This document shows, in pieces, positions 63,001-64,000 of a stretch of DNA of 64,000 nt (position 1 is its first letter; each line of letters begins with the position of its first letter). Origin of the DNA: Monosiga brevicollis MX1 (lineage: Eukaryota; Opisthokonta; Choanoflagellata; Craspedida; Salpingoecidae). The notes beneath the pieces were generated by a model, which was not told the DNA's origin, did no database searches, and saw only the letters and a list, made by a program, of their open reading frames with translations. Position numbers and translations under genes: made by a program. The DNA is taken from positions 1,144,504 to 1,208,503 of the forward strand of contig NW_001865039.1 of NCBI RefSeq assembly GCF_000002865.3. The letters run 5' to 3'.

Positions 63001-63998
63001 GAAACGGTGCCATTGCATCCACTGAGAGCCATCAAGACGCCGTCTTCAAAGTTATCACTGCCTTCTGCAATAGCAGCCGTGTATGAGCGTGGGACGCTGG
63101 GCTGGGGCATGACGGCCATCTGAAGTGCAAGATGATAGATTGCTGGCCCAGACTCGCCATGCTCATTTGCGACCACTTCATTCGTGGTCAAACGCAGCAC
63201 AATTTGATACAGCATGTTCATCGGAAGCTGGTCAAGGGCGCGTTCCAGTTGTTTCTCCCACTCCTTTTGGTTCTCAGGCAGCTTCAAATTTATAGTGAGC
63301 GGACGGCTTCCTTGCGGCGGGATTTCAAGCCGGTTTGTCAGCCTGATTGACTTGATCAGGCCAAGTTTGGTGACCTTGATGGCGTGGTCGCCTGCTTCGG
63401 ATTCCGCGTGGGCGCGCCTGGCATTTGCTGAACAAGCTTCGAGACACAAGTCAATCTTGACAACAAGTGGGGAGCCACCGATGTTTTGTAGAGCCAAAGA
63501 CGGAGAGCACGAGCGAGTCAAGGCGCCCAAAGACCAAATTTCAGGTAACTTTTCCAGTTCTGGTTGGTGCAAAGTCACTCGTAACTTCAGCTTGAGCTCT
63601 TTGTTGACCGCGGTCGTTACAACACTGATGTCAAATTCACCACCGCGTTCTTGAAGTAGACGGCAGTGAAGTTGAATCTTGCTCATCTGATTTGCGGAGA
63701 TTGTGCGCGTGGATGTGGGCAGTTGAGCCTGGAGACCAGGCGATGTGGACACGTGAAGAAGCTGTGCGCTACAGGCACCTTTGTTCTTGATGTTCAGCTC
63801 GAGATCAAAACCTTTCAGGGCATCATTCACTTCAAGTTTGCACACGTTCTCGCGTGGTGAGAGCAATGTAAGCTCGGTGCCCTCAAATTTCGACCTCATT
63901 CGCCAGTCGACCCGAGGTGTCGAGGGATCGTTGGTCCACACGTTGACAGATTGGTCGATGGGAAAAACAAAGTGACGCCACCCATCCACCTCCAACTT
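57012..63998 (-). CDS. Giant intronless RING/U-box plus triple vWA-domain protein (5' end beyond window)
   Basis: One uninterrupted frame of at least 2,327 codons, open to the right edge without a clear ATG, so N-terminally partial. Residue numbers count from the edge. About 1-270: beta-rich Ig/ASH-like segments. About 300-940: helical, unassigned, with a Lys-rich run (KKARKGKKNQKKHKKKK, about 775-795). About 942-990: RING/U-box-like finger LECTICMDIPTDPIDVAGHV, FCRKCILKCAH, LTGAPLPPEADL. About 1495-1700: vWA 1 (LVLVVDNSLSMGG, perfect DxSxS MIDAS). About 1865-2060: vWA 2 (GLACDMSESTN). About 2105-2327: vWA 3 (LALAMDCTGSMGSWIAA, of the alpha-kinase VwkA type). Family unknown. E3-ligase and metal-dependent adhesion or assembly roles are inferred from the domains. 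Confidence 0.88.
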   Translation of the reverse strand, partial: KLEVDGWRHFVFPIDQSVNVWTNDPSTPRVDWRMRSKFEGTELTLLSPRENVCKLEVNDALKGFDLELNIKNKGACSAQLLHVSTSPGLQAQLPTSTRTISANQMSKIQLHCRLLQERGGEFDISVVTTAVNKELKLKLRVTLHQPELEKLPEIWSLGALTRSCSPSLALQNIGGSPLVVKIDLCLEACSANARRAHAESEAGDHAIKVTKLGLIKSIRLTNRLEIPPQGSRPLTINLKLPENQKEWEKQLERALDQLPMNMLYQIVLRLTTNEVVANEHGESGPAIYHLALQMAVMPQPSVPRSYTAAIAEGSDNFEDGVLMALSGCNGTVSKEASQALTNAFGFEPQRWSKSTTNNLLAELTEHDLSTDQAILASADAWSPDSVVQGYLLALQLTGAASPHVDRWRERDEELSLPQLKEKIRALVLDDPGQYPLTALALSNTDRRECCLRALQNDVHCPITSIAQVQQALKLDESRWYRFMEKSTEAIIDDLVGFKLSPMWPRILDEAFSKELEADLLVLYCNRKLGVTLTSEEANMLLVAEHENSRESWYEAILCIGGAIVGPESHFSRSVELARRGLKASADDQLESILRALWVGLVGLGAVSSIPAWLEAESSDVVQTVCEFFKVDKPQRTLQDVLVALKDTRFLSGEERDKLKDVLENRNSPTSLAWMLLRLIMQYSKPSTSHDETLLDELFDAAEALLAINEPCHQALAIVVAQISSSRLDEEDGKDIEAAHVEEESLLQAAMPQKAGLRGLMTKAVAAVASAFKGSQPAKKARKGKKNQKKHKKKKIATADRGMAAALHFVIAVRGLDHEELTQQLQPLQAFKVHNTAKELLISLQLLTNDTWEAVTNLTLSTNAIDQAHALACFLQDNIALQCLDDLTRPLSQLVSCDWWPVDDICQATTLMLHDVPTIAILSTFASEVPRQSPHDFSSDELNDLECTICMDIPTDPIDVAGHVFCRKCILKCAHDGLAHPLTGAPLPPEADLAAQPKIASFAKLCQEKQRKVQLAQIFQNGVWPEVQALLCASRWQWPNVPATARHQLPFLQMPDMPHTDASMATPTLHSNWDEPSHDYHPPDSNSNDEKPLLVAWADRAISVLIAPPTQVHLETLREELARTSVSLTPETDLCGPTVPWQSTAGEPLESLSALCQFIECNEQSMQALLHKMDGLVASTLHDRPAQLLWQRLLTYLWNTKTALRLSQLQSKHLRDLLEGLTATRRHEIYHTFLSLAPPMLSENEAQQFARWQNWLALPASRICASEGFAWLDAEASEAELPAFDTPRHPATSIKRAQRQYKQLHDVQNSRLQKLGDEQRAKQELERLAGSRSHARPHTNVAPQDDLAQPVSHATVLESKALRAALSSSARVVEAVSERAATHASTAGPAVDLSKVQHIAFEASLGSEKRAPQRVAVELNGDLLRAAQEQFRRTRGRQVVRAVGLLDPDAKLNVIELADAMDGDDLYQSWIAKLSGLAQDQIFDLTRCITRALQDKPGRSVALELVLVVDNSLSMGGQEGALARFAVGLLLEALRRLEQPTAVLRFAGPGALTLLKGFDVPASWDVIEQVLLRMSFQQTGTAIADAVSSAGRHLRKLRANRADTAVQTEYVQCMMLVSDGISGQARVLESEAESSLTKVLRDVRQQGVHCTCLQVASTSEDSNSMATAFEDRMALQVIEPAVANKLGGMLGQLFAHRIRDHLLRQKVTTQPCPAFPKPRLSSAHTSTNAQLQTTQWLPKFRRNEGDTLVHFEPTQTVQSLRPTPFLTSKELALLEREHIEHRQTVDVDAQALEWWAQARRDLSLPINAIADVLEERLNAKSSVRKRTGFKTGKSIDPQRLMQCKATHWTSQDYWQRYVPEGRPAYKFGLACDMSESTNLDDMHARQAEAVITLLEALTNFGIHDALVYGFGNDDVVLAKEASERLDDKVKSAIVHLLAHAGTAGASRTPLGQAICAGVDMLVQSTLANETGFLFVLGDDGNNWLTPSAKDYAAQHGVQVIRLKLGTSPRHREAEVLNVIEAPSVFELTGGLDALLSQFNANTPISSTQSSHDSVLPPAPDDLFEKVERVLSQPSPMTATLAAQAEANQLTEIHVELTRGADSTFNVDVDLALAMDCTGSMGSWIAAGKSQLAQIVQHVQNQVRERFGELASPRIRVGFVAYRDYSDGPNLVDSIDLTTNVQQVIAKINAQVATGGGDGPEEPATALELIAETFSWRAESMKLLCLVADAPQHGQPFVSSGDSYPAGPPAGFPKHGQSHLTRVQNAMRLLKEKNVRFTFVHINSYTDAFETALAGMYPAEEFRILNLGDKPEALGGSLQEQLSIMLADLG

Positions 63999-64000
63999 CA

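Overview
The window is nuclear DNA from an intron-rich, compact, fairly GC-rich unicellular eukaryote close to animals. The likeliest source is a choanoflagellate of the Monosiga brevicollis type. Almost every gene is a recognisable animal or opisthokont orthologue (PP4 catalytic subunit, MED26, NDUFAF5, TMC channel, RagC/D, Pontin, OCRL/INPP5B, AAR2, RasGAP, Tctex1, RNF113, AFG2B, CCDC151). The genes are split by short GT-AG introns, mostly 70-200 bp, and packed on both strands with 150-1200 bp between them. No bacterial, viral or retroelement coding sequence was recognised. The taxonomic assignment is inference.

Layout, left to right: the 3' part of PPP4C (+, 107-1117); a small coiled-coil protein (-, 1368-1935); MED26 (+, about 2481-3852); NDUFAF5 (-, 4202-5994); an SMN-type Tudor protein with a long acidic tail (+, 6385-8532); a TMC-family channel (+, 8696-12112); an unidentified Ser-rich protein (-, 12570-15546); RagC/D (-, 16098 to about 18640); RUVBL1/Pontin (-, 19104-21613); an unidentified two-TM protein (+, 22323-23763); an L-galactose-dehydrogenase-like aldo/keto reductase (+, 24184-26109); OCRL/INPP5B (+, 26916-32447); AAR2 (-, 32770-34296); a RasGAP protein (+, 35432-40197); DYNLT1/Tctex1 (+, 41391-42371); RNF113/Cwc24 (-, 42889-44271); a 5S rRNA gene (+, 44477-44595); hydroxypyruvate isomerase (-, 44764-46238); a 71-residue protein (+, 46851-47198); a heparinase II/III-type lyase (-, 47484-50238); AFG2B/SPATA5L1 (+, 50445-53768); the outer-dynein-arm docking protein CCDC151/ODAD3 (+, 54287-56191); a possible small membrane protein (-, 56478-56756); and a giant intronless RING plus triple-vWA gene (-, 57012 to the window edge).

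The genes are ordinary housekeeping functions in no operon-like order: phosphatase and Rag/OCRL signalling, splicing (AAR2, RNF113, the Tudor protein), transcription (MED26, Pontin), cilium and dynein (Tctex1, CCDC151), complex I assembly and ribosome maturation (AFG2B). Exon models were built by hand from conserved protein sequence and matching splice phases. Most close exactly in phase, and several give lengths within a few residues of the human protein. The most unusual object is the 7-kb uninterrupted reading frame at the right end. It has an N-terminal beta-rich region, a RING/U-box-like finger and three vWA domains with intact or near-intact MIDAS motifs. Simple repeats (GA, GT, GAA, poly-T) are frequent in introns and spacers, and several abut 3' splice sites.
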